A stretch of 64,000 bases of DNA. Origin: a virus. Position numbers and translations under genes: made by a program. The stretch is from IMG/VR virus record IMGVR_UViG_3300042350_004191, positions 146,587-210,586 of that record, one strand, 5' to 3'. Positions 52,382 through 60,039 of this stretch are shown piece by piece. Under the pieces are notes generated by a model. It was not told where the DNA came from. It saw nothing but the letters and a program-made list of their open reading frames with translations, and did no database searches. The first letter of the stretch is position 1, and the number at the start of each line of letters is the position of its first letter.

Positions 52382-52829
52382 TTAAGGAGTCCCAATATTT
52401 GGCTACGTCTGGATTAGTTGGTGCATAATCTACTTTATCGGCTTCTTCTTTTGAAAGAATTTTTATATATCCTTGTGTTGATTGGCATTTGTAACCAGCT
52501 TTACCTGTATTTTCACAGATATGTGCGCTTTGTTTTTCTGCATCTTGAATTATAGCCGAAAAAATACGATTAATAGTATCAGTATAAGTTTCTACTCTAT
52601 AGTAGAATCGAAGCGTTCCAAATTTTTCTTTAATTTGTTCTGCAACTAATTGCACATGTGTAATGTCACACATATACTGAATTTTATGCATAGTTTCATC
52701 AAGAAGTTCATACCAACCATCATTACATTCCATACCCCAATGCATACAAGTTTTTTTCTTGTCACCACCATATTCTTTTAGAATTTTAGGATATTTCTCA
52801 ACAAGCTTGAGTTCTAATTCTTTAGTCAT
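52365..52829 (-). CDS. conserved phage hypothetical protein, 154 aa
   Basis: Carries ECNDGWYELLD and EQIKEKFGTLRFYYRVE, a pattern found in proteins of many phages and some prophages, function unknown. Several cysteines (CMHWGMEC; HICENTGKAGYKC) could bind metal. Confidence 0.72.
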   Translation of the reverse strand: MTKELELKLVEKYPKILKEYGGDKKKTCMHWGMECNDGWYELLDETMHKIQYMCDITHVQLVAEQIKEKFGTLRFYYRVETYTDTINRIFSAIIQDAEKQSAHICENTGKAGYKCQSTQGYIKILSKEEADKVDYAPTNPDVAKYWDSLNEKQS

Positions 52830-52843
52830 TTCCGTTAATATTA

Positions 52844-53941
52844 CTATAATTTGTCAGAAATGTCAAAGTATTCTTTTATCAAAGTTATATATTGTTTTTT
52901 ATTCGGTTCTTTATTATCCAATAAATTAAAAACTAAAGAAGAATATTCTGATTTGTAATTTTGTAAAATAGCTTCGGCTTGTTCTTTTCTGGTTTCATAT
53001 TTTTGAATGACCAAAACAAATCTTTTCATTTTATCAATCGCTGTTTTAACCTTTTCACTCGCTTCCACCAATTTAAGGATTTGTGAGGATAACTGTTCGG
53101 CAATTTCATAATCAAAATTTTTCTCTATAATATCATAAAAATCTTGATAATTTGGCATGTTGTTATCAACATAATATTCAATCAAATTATTTTCAGAACT
53201 TAATTGAGACTTTATTTTATGGAGAAAACAGTACCAGTCTGATTTAATTTTAATTTTATTTTGATTATTGTTATAGCTTACTACTATTCCCTCTTTACCT
53301 TTCCAGTCTTTTATAAGTTTAGAAATTTCCAAGAGACTTTGGTTGTCCTCGAATTTGTAATGTTTAGGTGTTGGAGGGTTTCCAATAGCTTGTTTAATTT
53401 CTTCTAATGCTGCTAAAGGTAACATTTTTAATGTATCTTTATCTACCGCACCTAAAAAACAAAAATCAACATCTTGGGGTCTTATAACAATAACATTATT
53501 AGGAGTTACAATTTCAAACAATAAAGAAAGTTTGGAATCGAAAGGAAAATATTCTAAAATTTTAGGATATTTTTCTGGTAAAAGTTCAAAGTCTTTCCAG
53601 TTTTCTTGGGTCAGATAAGAAGCAGTTCCTCTGGTTCTCATGTTAAATCGACCATTTACATAATCACATATTACAAGAGAACCATCTATTTTTTCTTCGA
53701 CATACCAAGTAAATTTTTCTGGATCTGGATAACAATCTGGTTTTTCCCCTAAATTAAAAAATTTAGGAAAACCTGAAGATAATACATAACCTTCTTTATC
53801 TACGATTAAAGAGCGATAAATTAAATTTTCTGCATTCCATTCAGCATCTATTTTTGGGATTATTAAATACGAAGAAATGCCACAAAATTCGTGTTCATAT
53901 AAACCAAAACCCTTATCTGGATCTGGTAATTTAACTTTCAT
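52844..53941 (-). CDS. RNA ligase (T4 Rnl1-like)
   Basis: 365 residues. The nucleotidyltransferase motif I is EEKIDGSLVI (about 92-101), preceded by the family's SSGFPKFFNLGE segment. Motif III/IIIa-like LLFEIVTPNN is near 147, motif IV EGIVV near 223 and motif V KIKSDWY near 235. The C-terminal domain is helical. It would seal RNA ends such as cleaved tRNA anticodon loops. It is the last gene of a tight set with a kinase and a phosphatase. Confidence 0.85.
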   Translation of the reverse strand: MKVKLPDPDKGFGLYEHEFCGISSYLIIPKIDAEWNAENLIYRSLIVDKEGYVLSSGFPKFFNLGEKPDCYPDPEKFTWYVEEKIDGSLVICDYVNGRFNMRTRGTASYLTQENWKDFELLPEKYPKILEYFPFDSKLSLLFEIVTPNNVIVIRPQDVDFCFLGAVDKDTLKMLPLAALEEIKQAIGNPPTPKHYKFEDNQSLLEISKLIKDWKGKEGIVVSYNNNQNKIKIKSDWYCFLHKIKSQLSSENNLIEYYVDNNMPNYQDFYDIIEKNFDYEIAEQLSSQILKLVEASEKVKTAIDKMKRFVLVIQKYETRKEQAEAILQNYKSEYSSLVFNLLDNKEPNKKQYITLIKEYFDISDKL

Positions 53942-53943
53942 AA

Positions 53944-54354
53944 TTAAAAGTCTTCAACTCTAAAAAACTCTCTTCTATTTTTCATTTTTTCCACAACTTC
54001 TTGAGGAACATCGTGAATATTTTTATATTCAGTTGTTAAGTGTTCGATTATGATGTTATATCCATGTTTTTTGGCTAATTCAATATAAGGCTTTGCTTCT
54101 TTTTTGGTTGTCATAGTATTAGAAACAATAACAGCCTCACCTAATTCCATGGCCTTTTCTGTTGCTTTTCTGCACCAAGAATGACATTCGCCTAATTTTT
54201 TAGGAGAAAACCAGTAATCACCATTACGATTGATCATCAACATATCAGCTTCATAATGATGCCTAATACCTTTTTCGTGCATTAATTTTTTAGCGCGAGT
54301 AGTTTTACCTGCGCCAGAATGTCCAGTTATCAAATATAATAATTTTTGTTTCAT
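53944..54354 (-). CDS. P-loop polynucleotide kinase-like protein
   Basis: 136 residues. Walker A GHSGAGKTT (11-19), an ADML segment near 36, KKLGECHSWCRKAT near 52-65, and VSNTMTT near 77-83. This is the small AAA_33/zeta-type kinase pattern shared with T4 Pnk N-terminal and bacterial Pnkp kinase domains. It would phosphorylate 5'-OH RNA ends. It is linked by 2 bases to the ligase gene and overlaps the phosphatase gene by 4 bases. Confidence 0.75.
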   Translation of the reverse strand: MKQKLLYLITGHSGAGKTTRAKKLMHEKGIRHHYEADMLMINRNGDYWFSPKKLGECHSWCRKATEKAMELGEAVIVSNTMTTKKEAKPYIELAKKHGYNIIIEHLTTEYKNIHDVPQEVVEKMKNRREFFRVEDF

Positions 54355-55049
54355 ATTCTATACTCCCATATTTCGTTAATATTTAAAAGTTTGTGAAAAC
54401 AGTCATTTATTTCCTCTGACCAACTGCTATGAAAATGCCCATAACAATGTATCTTGGGTCTGCAAATAGCAAACAATTGATCCATTTTGCTTCTTTCTTC
54501 TAATAAATCAGAGATTAAATTTTTATCTTCCTTGGACCAACCATAAACTATTTCATTAAACTTTTGAGGAAAACAATATGAAGGTGCTGTGTGAGTAATT
54601 AAAAAATCTACCTTTTCACATTTATCAGGCTGATAGTCAACTTTTTCCCCAGACCAATATGATACACCTTCTCTGCGAGCCAGTCTATCAATAGAAGTTG
54701 CACCGCCTATAAATTGAATTTTTTTATCACCATATTGAGCTACTGTATAATCTTCTATTAATTCAAAATTACTCAGAACAACTCTGTTATCGCCTTTAAA
54801 GTAAGAAGGGTCTGAATGGTTTCCTCTTATACTCAGATAATTTATATTTTTTTCTTTAAACTTATCATTTAAAGATTCAAATTGTTTCATCTGTTGATCT
54901 TTTGGAGAAAACCCTTCACCACCATCACCGACATGAATTAAATAACAATCTCTTATATCGTAGTTATTGATATAAAAAAATACTTCATACCAATTACCAT
55001 GGGTATCGCCTAAAACGTAGATAGGAAGAAATGAATCTAAAATTTTCAC
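54351..55049 (-). CDS. calcineurin-type metallophosphoesterase (Pnkp phosphatase-like)
   Basis: 232 residues. All binuclear-metal motifs are present: GDTHGNW (about 14-20), VGDGGEG, IRGNHSD, LITHTAP and YGHFHSSW near the C terminus. Bacterial Pnkp uses this fold to remove 2',3'-cyclic or 3' phosphates before ligation. It starts with GTG on a predicted leaderless transcript and heads the RNA-repair operon. Confidence 0.82.
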   Translation of the reverse strand: MKILDSFLPIYVLGDTHGNWYEVFFYINNYDIRDCYLIHVGDGGEGFSPKDQQMKQFESLNDKFKEKNINYLSIRGNHSDPSYFKGDNRVVLSNFELIEDYTVAQYGDKKIQFIGGATSIDRLARREGVSYWSGEKVDYQPDKCEKVDFLITHTAPSYCFPQKFNEIVYGWSKEDKNLISDLLEERSKMDQLFAICRPKIHCYGHFHSSWSEEINDCFHKLLNINEIWEYRI

Positions 55050-55055
55050 CCATCA

Positions 55056-55084
55056 TTTATATCAGATAATTGGTAGCGTGTCAA
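55056..55084 (-). promoter_or_regulatory. RNA-repair operon promoter, leaderless GTG
   Basis: TTGACA, 17-base spacer, TATAAA; the GTG start follows 6 bases after the -10 box. Confidence 0.68.
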
Positions 55085-55087
55085 GTA

Positions 55088-55294
55088 TTAAAGACCGTCT
55101 TTCTTTTTTATATCGAATGTAAAGTTTTGATACATTTTAATATGATCAGATCTAAAATGTAAAATACTACCACCATCTTCCATAACAACAGTCCATATAT
55201 CATTTTCAAACGTCCCTCCGTTTGTAACATATATAGCATATGCATTACCCACAGGAGTAACTACTGGTATAGGTGTTCTAAATTCTAACATCAT
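55088..55294 (-). CDS. hypothetical protein, 68 aa
   Basis: Not recognised. Beta-rich (VGNAYAIYVTNGGTFEND, WTVVMEDGG). It overlaps the upstream gene by 4 bases. Confidence 0.62.
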   Translation of the reverse strand: MMLEFRTPIPVVTPVGNAYAIYVTNGGTFENDIWTVVMEDGGSILHFRSDHIKMYQNFTFDIKKKDGL

Positions 55295-55551
55295 TTTATG
55301 ATATTTAAAAACACTGGGGTTTGTTCTCCTACATAGGCTCCCTGAACATTAAACTCGAAATATTCTTCAGCTTCCTCTTCGGACATGTCTTTCATTAATT
55401 CTTTGATACAAAGTGACCTATCATAGATTGCTATAGGTGTTCTAAACTGCCAACCTATACCAACAAAAGCTTTTTCAAAACCATCAGCCAATAATACTGT
55501 TTCATCTTCAGATAAAACATTTTTAATTTGATTTTTAATTTTTTTATTCAT
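55291..55551 (-). CDS. conserved phage hypothetical protein, 86 aa
   Basis: The pattern LADGFEKAFVGIGWQFRTPI, then CIKELM and MSEEEAEEYFEFNVQGAY, is common to small phage proteins of unknown function. It is coupled to the phosphoesterase gene upstream (4-base overlap). Confidence 0.72.
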   Translation of the reverse strand: MNKKIKNQIKNVLSEDETVLLADGFEKAFVGIGWQFRTPIAIYDRSLCIKELMKDMSEEEAEEYFEFNVQGAYVGEQTPVFLNIIK

Positions 55552-56234
55552 TTGCTAAAAGGAGTTGAAGCATTACCATCATGATGATCAGTTTTAAATT
55601 TTGATTTATTACGCATAATAGTTGCTATTTCACCATAGGTTAGTGGGTATGGATTGACCTCTACGGATACTTCCAAGTTAGTTCCACCGTTATTGACATA
55701 CATACGTCCTAGTTCGCTGTTTGTAAGAGAACCGTGGACATGACTAAAAAGCATCCAAGAACCCTTTCCTGCACCATTCCAAGACAAAACCGGATAGTGG
55801 CACATGACAATAGGTTGACCATTAATATATGCTTCCAAATAGTTTGGAACAAATATTACTTCTTTATGATAACCATCAATATAAAGTGTATTATCTTTGA
55901 TACTTTCAAATGCTTGTTTCCAACCCGCTGTGTGATTTCCAGACATGATAAACAAACGCTGAAACTTTAAACGGCGCATGAGCTTTGTAAATTCTTCTAG
56001 TCCACCATAACCAAACATGGTGTCACCAAGAAGAAATCCAATAGTTTTATCTGATGCTTTACTATTCCAGTTTAAAACAATAGCTTCATCATGCTCCTGT
56101 ACAGAATCAAAACCTCTGCGTTTCCAAATAGGGATATCCCACTTTGGATCGTGATGCCAGTGCAAGCAACCCCAAAAAAGAATTTCGTGGTTCTTTGCTT
56201 CTTGGCGTACATAATTATAAAATAGACCCTTCAT
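55548..56234 (-). CDS. metallophosphoesterase, second copy
   Basis: 228 residues, calcineurin fold: WGCLHWHHD (metal site 1), LLGDTMFG (bridging Asp), MSGNHTAGW, CHYPVLSW and FSHVHGS. It is distinct in sequence from the RNA-repair phosphatase. Relatives are broad phage phosphoesterases of unknown substrate (nucleic acid, cyclic or dinucleotide). It overlaps the upstream AbrB-like gene by 20 bases. Confidence 0.8.
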   Translation of the reverse strand: MKGLFYNYVRQEAKNHEILFWGCLHWHHDPKWDIPIWKRRGFDSVQEHDEAIVLNWNSKASDKTIGFLLGDTMFGYGGLEEFTKLMRRLKFQRLFIMSGNHTAGWKQAFESIKDNTLYIDGYHKEVIFVPNYLEAYINGQPIVMCHYPVLSWNGAGKGSWMLFSHVHGSLTNSELGRMYVNNGGTNLEVSVEVNPYPLTYGEIATIMRNKSKFKTDHHDGNASTPFSK

Positions 56235-56517
56235 CTTCGTCCTTATGATCTTCGCAGAATTTGGTCAAAGAGTCAACAACAAAATCTTCAAAAGTCATAT
56301 CTGCTTTATTTGCAGCAACAATAATATTGATTAATTCTTCTTTGGAAAACTCATTCAAATCAATTTCAAGTTCTTCGTGAGGAGTTAATTTCAAACCACT
56401 TTTGTCTTCGCTTAATTCAATAGTAAATTTTGTATTAGGTTTAAATCCAAGTTGATCCATTTCTTCATCTGTAAATTGGATAAAGTATTCTTCTTTTTTC
56501 TGTACAGTTTTGATCAT
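56215..56517 (-). CDS. hypothetical acidic protein, possible AbrB/MazE-like N-terminal half
   Basis: 100 residues. The first 45 residues (FIQFTDEEMDQLGFKPNTKF, then IELSEDKSGLKLTP) have the strand-turn layout of SpoVT/AbrB domains; the rest is an acidic helical tail. This could be a DNA-binding or antitoxin-like regulator, but the match is by pattern only. Confidence 0.6.
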   Translation of the reverse strand: MIKTVQKKEEYFIQFTDEEMDQLGFKPNTKFTIELSEDKSGLKLTPHEELEIDLNEFSKEELINIIVAANKADMTFEDFVVDSLTKFCEDHKDEDEGSIL

Positions 56518-56526
56518 AGTATTTAA

Positions 56527-56554
56527 AATATAACAGGAAAAAAATTAAATGCAA
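56527..56554 (-). promoter_or_regulatory. sigma70-like promoter, near-leaderless
   Basis: TTGCAT, 16-base spacer, TATATT; the ATG lies 9 bases after the -10 box. Confidence 0.5.
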
Positions 56555-56555
56555 A

Positions 56556-56954
56556 TTAAATCTTTGGTAAAAATTTAGCAGTAGTATTGTTTTTATCTTG
56601 ACCCCAATCTACTAATAAAACATCAATCTTTGCCATTATACAAAGAGTGCAAACTTCAACACTGTCATCAATATGAAGTTCACTTTTGAGTTGTTTTAAA
56701 AATGGAACTTTATTTGTTCCTTCTGTGCATACAATTGATTTAATAGGAATTTTATATCCTTTACAGAAATCATTTACTTGTTCTTTGTTTGACCAATTTC
56801 TAAAAGTTACTATATGAATCTCAGATCCTTTTTTGTGTTGATCCATAAGATAGTTAATCACCCTTGGAACAGGCGTTAATGTTTCACCACCCCAAGCACC
56901 GTTTGAAGTAGCGGCAATCGTATCATCAAAATCGCAAGTGATTACCTTTTTCAT
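56556..56954 (-). CDS. HAD-family phosphatase
   Basis: 132 residues. Motif I CDFDDTIAA (7-15), motif II IVTFRNW (about 48-54), a lysine in NKVPFLKQL (about 81-89) and motif IV LHIDDSVEV (about 93-101). Small phage HAD proteins include 5' nucleotidases and the phosphatase half of T4 Pnk. The substrate cannot be told. It overlaps the nuclease-like gene upstream by 4 bases. Confidence 0.8.
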   Translation of the reverse strand: MKKVITCDFDDTIAATSNGAWGGETLTPVPRVINYLMDQHKKGSEIHIVTFRNWSNKEQVNDFCKGYKIPIKSIVCTEGTNKVPFLKQLKSELHIDDSVEVCTLCIMAKIDVLLVDWGQDKNNTTAKFLPKI

Positions 56955-57463
56955 AACAATTCTAAATCTTTCATTCCTACGATATAATTGACTGGATAGT
57001 TTGGTTTATATTGTTTAATTCTTTTATGTTTATCAAATTTCTCGCGGGTAATCTCACCTAAAACGTCTATTGTCCTGAAAGCATCTTCGTTTATTCTGAC
57101 CAATACATATTTTTTTGGAAACTTGGTTTCAAAGTGTTTTTTCTCAACCTTTAATTCAATATCATCAGATAGTCTTGTGGAAGCTTTAACTTCCACATCG
57201 TCCACATCAGAACCTGTATCTCTTACTTTATAGATGTTTTCGTCTATTTGCTTATCTGTTATTTTAGCATAAGCCATTTCACCTAATATTCCTAGAAAAT
57301 GTGCTTTGTGTGTTGGGTGTTTAACAAACAAATCTACTTTGGTTTTTTTGGTAAAATCACCTAGCCTTCTTTTATTTTTAAAAGACGAATGTTTTGCTTC
57401 GTGTCTTTTTTCTGCTAAGTCTCTAGCAAATAACAATTCTTGATCTGTGAATTTAACTTTCAT
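56951..57463 (-). CDS. PD-(D/E)XK-like nuclease, 170 aa
   Basis: FLGILGEMAYAKI (about 57-69) gives the helix-borne glutamate. GSDVDDVEVKAST (about 84-96) supplies the aspartate and E-x-K of a restriction-like nuclease core, followed by a strand (KKYVLVRI). This is a compact endonuclease pattern. It is first in a small operon whose leader follows tRNA-Tyr. Confidence 0.58.
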   Translation of the reverse strand: MKVKFTDQELLFARDLAEKRHEAKHSSFKNKRRLGDFTKKTKVDLFVKHPTHKAHFLGILGEMAYAKITDKQIDENIYKVRDTGSDVDDVEVKASTRLSDDIELKVEKKHFETKFPKKYVLVRINEDAFRTIDVLGEITREKFDKHKRIKQYKPNYPVNYIVGMKDLELL

Positions 57464-57472
57464 ATTAAAAAG

Positions 57473-57556
57473 TGGGTAAGATAGGATTCGAACCTATTCA
57501 GCCGACAGGCAAAAGATTTACAGTCTTTCGTAACTCTCCAACTTTACCGCTTACCC
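57473..57556 (-). tRNA. tRNA-Tyr (GUA)
   Basis: 84 bases with a long variable arm; acceptor GGGTAAG/CTTACCC, anticodon loop CTGTAAA (GUA), T-loop TTCGAAT, discriminator A. Confidence 0.93.
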
Positions 57557-57560
57557 AAAA

Positions 57561-57631
57561 CTGGCTCGCATAGACTCGAACTATGAATAAGAGATCCAAA
57601 TTCTCTGGTGTTACCATTACACTACGAGCCA
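57561..57631 (-). tRNA. tRNA-Gln (UUG)
   Basis: 71 bases; acceptor TGGCTCG/CGAGCCA, anticodon loop ATTTGGA (UUG), T-loop TTCGAGT, discriminator G. Confidence 0.92.
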
Positions 57632-57667
57632 TCATCTTTACTAATTTATCATTTAATCAGTAAAATA

Positions 57668-57856
57668 TCAATTTTTCTTTTTTCTGCTTTTAAGCCATGG
57701 TGTTTTAAACTTCATTGTCCAATCAATTACTGCTCTTGCAAAACCAATATCATATCCCGCTTTTTCGGATTCGTACCACTTATGTTTCATGATTTCTTCT
57801 TTCATTGCTATGAATTCTTTGTATAAAGAAGTATTTGCCACGTTCACTATATTCAT
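57668..57856 (-). CDS. conserved phage hypothetical protein, 62 aa
   Basis: The ATG at 57856 is preferred; an upstream in-frame start would overlap the purA end by 37 bases. WYESEKAGYDIGFARAVIDW is a motif found in small proteins of many phages, function unknown. The C terminus is basic (KSRKKKN). Confidence 0.65.
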   Translation of the reverse strand: MNIVNVANTSLYKEFIAMKEEIMKHKWYESEKAGYDIGFARAVIDWTMKFKTPWLKSRKKKN

Positions 57857-57866
57857 ATTTATCTTT

Positions 57867-58880
57867 TTAAATGTTTGTCTGATCACCAGAAAAAATAATA
57901 TCATTTGGTTTTAATCCATTAATATTTTGATTAACCAAATCTTTTTTAATAATATCTTTTAATTGATCAAAGGAACCTGCTTCCAATGATGTTTCATAAA
58001 AATTATTAATTCGAAATATTCCTACTTTTTCAAATACATCACATTTGTTGATGATTACTTTGGTCGCACCTGAAAGATTTACAGCCTTATTTAATCTTCC
58101 AAAGTTTAACCAATTCACAAGTCTTTTTCTACCTGTGGTAGAACCAAACTCTTGACCAAGTTCAATTAATTGGTTGAGTTTTTCATCATTCCAAAGACAT
58201 TCTGGAAACAATGGATCGACACCACTTTTGGTATCATAAATTTTTGCTACACCGATAATGTCACGAATTTTCTTCGGTGAAAATCCAAGTGAACACGCAT
58301 TATGGGGAAATGTTTCAGAACTTGTTACATAAGGATAATTTCCATAGTTAACATCCAACCATATGCTTTGAGCACCTTCACAAAGAATTTTTCCTTCTAG
58401 TTTTCCATCCCAAAGAAAGTCTTTTAATGGATTAAAATTTGCTTTGCTAATCTGAATGCCAACACGATTTGCTTTGTCTGCATAACAAGGGGCAATACCC
58501 TGACCAGTAGTTCCAAGTTTAGGTTTCAGATGTTTCAGATCATATTCGATATGTGCATCTGTGATCACATGAACATTTGGATGAACTTTTACCAAAGACG
58601 TATCAAAACCATTTTGTTTTAAGTATTCAATTTCTTTGAGAAATTTATCGACATTCAAAACACAGTTTGGACCGATAACAGATTTTTTTCCGTGAAAAAC
58701 ACCAGAAGGAATCAGATGAGTTTTATATTTTTTCCCATCAAGATAAACAGTATGACCAGCATTTGGTCCACCATTCCAGCGACAGACCATATCATAGTCT
58801 TTCGCCATTGCGCTTGAAATTTTACCCTTGCCTTCATCCCCCCAAGCAAGACCGACAATTACATCAACATGTTTAATCAT
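57867..58880 (-). CDS. purA: adenylosuccinate synthetase, short archaeal/phage type
   Basis: 337 residues from the ATG at 58880; two in-frame ATGs 6 and 24 bases upstream are possible. It is shorter than bacterial PurA (about 430) and like archaeal PurA and phage PurZ forms (about 340). The P-loop is GLAWGDEGKGKI with the catalytic Asp kept (Ser or Gly in canonical PurZ). Further sites are GGPNAGHTVYLDG (catalytic His), GTTGQGIAPCYADK, YPYVTSSETF and GSTTGRKR. It joins IMP and Asp using GTP to make adenylosuccinate. A PurZ0-like role with dGMP cannot be excluded. The start overlaps the SemiSWEET-like gene. Confidence 0.85.
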   Translation of the reverse strand: MIKHVDVIVGLAWGDEGKGKISSAMAKDYDMVCRWNGGPNAGHTVYLDGKKYKTHLIPSGVFHGKKSVIGPNCVLNVDKFLKEIEYLKQNGFDTSLVKVHPNVHVITDAHIEYDLKHLKPKLGTTGQGIAPCYADKANRVGIQISKANFNPLKDFLWDGKLEGKILCEGAQSIWLDVNYGNYPYVTSSETFPHNACSLGFSPKKIRDIIGVAKIYDTKSGVDPLFPECLWNDEKLNQLIELGQEFGSTTGRKRLVNWLNFGRLNKAVNLSGATKVIINKCDVFEKVGIFRINNFYETSLEAGSFDQLKDIIKKDLVNQNINGLKPNDIIFSGDQTNI

Positions 58881-59145
58881 ATTCATTAAATTTAAACCAA
58901 GCATACACCAAAATACTGCACATAATCAAACCTACAGTATAATTTAAAAACCACCAAAGACCAAAAGTGGTCAAGAACATATAAACCATTCCTGAAATAT
59001 AGCCACCAATAGACATTAAAATTAACATTAAAGAAACATCTTTAGATGATTTATTTTTGAATATTTTTACGATTTGTGGAATATAACAAAGCATAAAAAA
59101 CAGCATCATCAATATTCCGAAGAATTCTGCTAAAATAGTTTTCAT
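58873..59145 (-). CDS. SemiSWEET/PQ-loop-like membrane protein
   Basis: 90 residues with three predicted membrane helices (about 5-24, 38-60, 65-84). A PQ motif in the first (MLCYIPQIVKIFKNKSSKDV) matches SemiSWEET and PQ-loop sugar-transporter families, which dimerise to form a pore. Substrate unknown. It overlaps the genes on both sides, so it is part of the purA operon. Confidence 0.75.
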   Translation of the reverse strand: MKTILAEFFGILMMLFFMLCYIPQIVKIFKNKSSKDVSLMLILMSIGGYISGMVYMFLTTFGLWWFLNYTVGLIMCSILVYAWFKFNEYD

Positions 59146-59303
59146 TCTTGAGTTATAAAATCATTAGGAACCCAAAGAGTTTGTGGAATATTATCACAAT
59201 AGTAACAGATATAACTCTGGGATTCTGCTACATCTAAAATAGAATGAAGTTGAATTTTAGTTCCATCTGGAAAATTACAAAACTTATTAATTACTGTATT
59301 CAT
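59142..59303 (-). CDS. small protein with CxxC motif, 53 aa
   Basis: MNTVINKFCNFPDGTKIQLH start, then YICYYCDNIPQTLWVP, giving a possible metal site with only one cysteine pair plus an earlier Cys. It is the first gene of the purA operon with a near-leaderless promoter, and its stop overlaps the next ATG. Function unknown. Confidence 0.62.
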   Translation of the reverse strand: MNTVINKFCNFPDGTKIQLHSILDVAESQSYICYYCDNIPQTLWVPNDFITQE

Positions 59304-59311
59304 ACATTACC

Positions 59312-59339
59312 ATAATACATTAAAAATATAAGATGTAAA
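59312..59339 (-). promoter_or_regulatory. purA operon promoter, near-leaderless
   Basis: TTTACA, 16-base spacer, TATTAT; the ATG lies 8 bases after the -10 box. Confidence 0.55.
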
Positions 59340-59358
59340 GAAAATTTTTACAACTTAA

Positions 59359-59401
59359 TTAACTAATGTCACTAAAATTTGACGATTGACATTAGTTAAT
59401 C
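59359..59401. repeat. 14-bp perfect inverted repeat
   Basis: ATTAACTAATGTCA and its exact complement flank a 15-base centre. It lies between the HNH gene end and the purA operon promoter. It has no adjacent T run on either strand, so it is not a standard terminator. Confidence 0.8.
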
Positions 59402-59405
59402 TTTG

Positions 59406-59428
59406 CCAAAAATTTATTATTTTTGGCG
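59406..59428 (-). terminator. hairpin over the stop of the HNH gene, possible terminator
   Basis: GCCAAAAAT/ATTTTTGGC stem with a short AT loop overlapping the HNH stop codon. The flanking T run is weak. Confidence 0.4.
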
Positions 59429-59980
59429 TTGGTTAATAGGTTGATAAATTTTTAATTTTTTTAATCTTTTTATAACTGCAACATCAGAAGCACCAACTAT
59501 TTTTCCTATTTTAAGATTACTTAATTTTTGAATTACGTGTAAATCATATAAATCAAAATTATCCCATTCGATTTGAGATTTTCTTTTTGCGGCACAAGTT
59601 TTTGAACAAGTTATAAGATAATTTGCTTTTTGCTTATTACAAATTGGACAATATGTTTTTCTTTTTCTTTTTTCTTTTAAATCTACAAATTTTGGAATAT
59701 TTTTTGGGATATTAGTTTTACCCGCATGATATTCTCTGTGACAGTTAGCACACAATAAAACACAATTTTCTAACTCTTTTAATAATAATTTCCATTGTTT
59801 AGGATTGGCTCTTATTCCACCAAAAGATAATGTTTTTTGTGAAGGATCAATATGATGTATATCAAAAGCTTCTTCACATTTATCATAACCACATATACAA
59901 CACTTTCCACCAAATCCCTCAACAATTAAATTTTTAGTATCTTTTCTCCAAGCCTTAACACGATCTGCATTTATACTCAT
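59417..59980 (-). CDS. HNH endonuclease with C-terminal zinc/DNA-binding region
   Basis: 187 residues. A zinc-framed HNH domain: KCCICGYDKCEEAFDIHHID (about 26-45), then CVLLCANCHREYHAG (about 73-87). A second Cys cluster follows (YCPICNKQ; CSKTC), then a helix-turn-helix-like end (KIGKIVGASDVAVIKRLKKL). This is the layout of free-standing homing endonucleases of T4-like phages. It lies downstream of tRNA-Asn and the large RNA on the same strand. Confidence 0.88.
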   Translation of the reverse strand: MSINADRVKAWRKDTKNLIVEGFGGKCCICGYDKCEEAFDIHHIDPSQKTLSFGGIRANPKQWKLLLKELENCVLLCANCHREYHAGKTNIPKNIPKFVDLKEKRKRKTYCPICNKQKANYLITCSKTCAAKRKSQIEWDNFDLYDLHVIQKLSNLKIGKIVGASDVAVIKRLKKLKIYQPINQRQK

Positions 59981-60039
59981 ATATAATACTTACATATTAT
60001 ATGTAACATTTTATATAAAGGTTTAGATATTCGTAAAAG

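Noticed and set aside
57867-58880. Canonical PurZ (2-aminoadenine genome) enzyme
   Set aside because: The catalytic Asp of the GDEGKGK loop is present, whereas canonical PurZ replaces it, and no MazZ or DatZ partner is visible. PurA or PurZ0-like is the safer reading.
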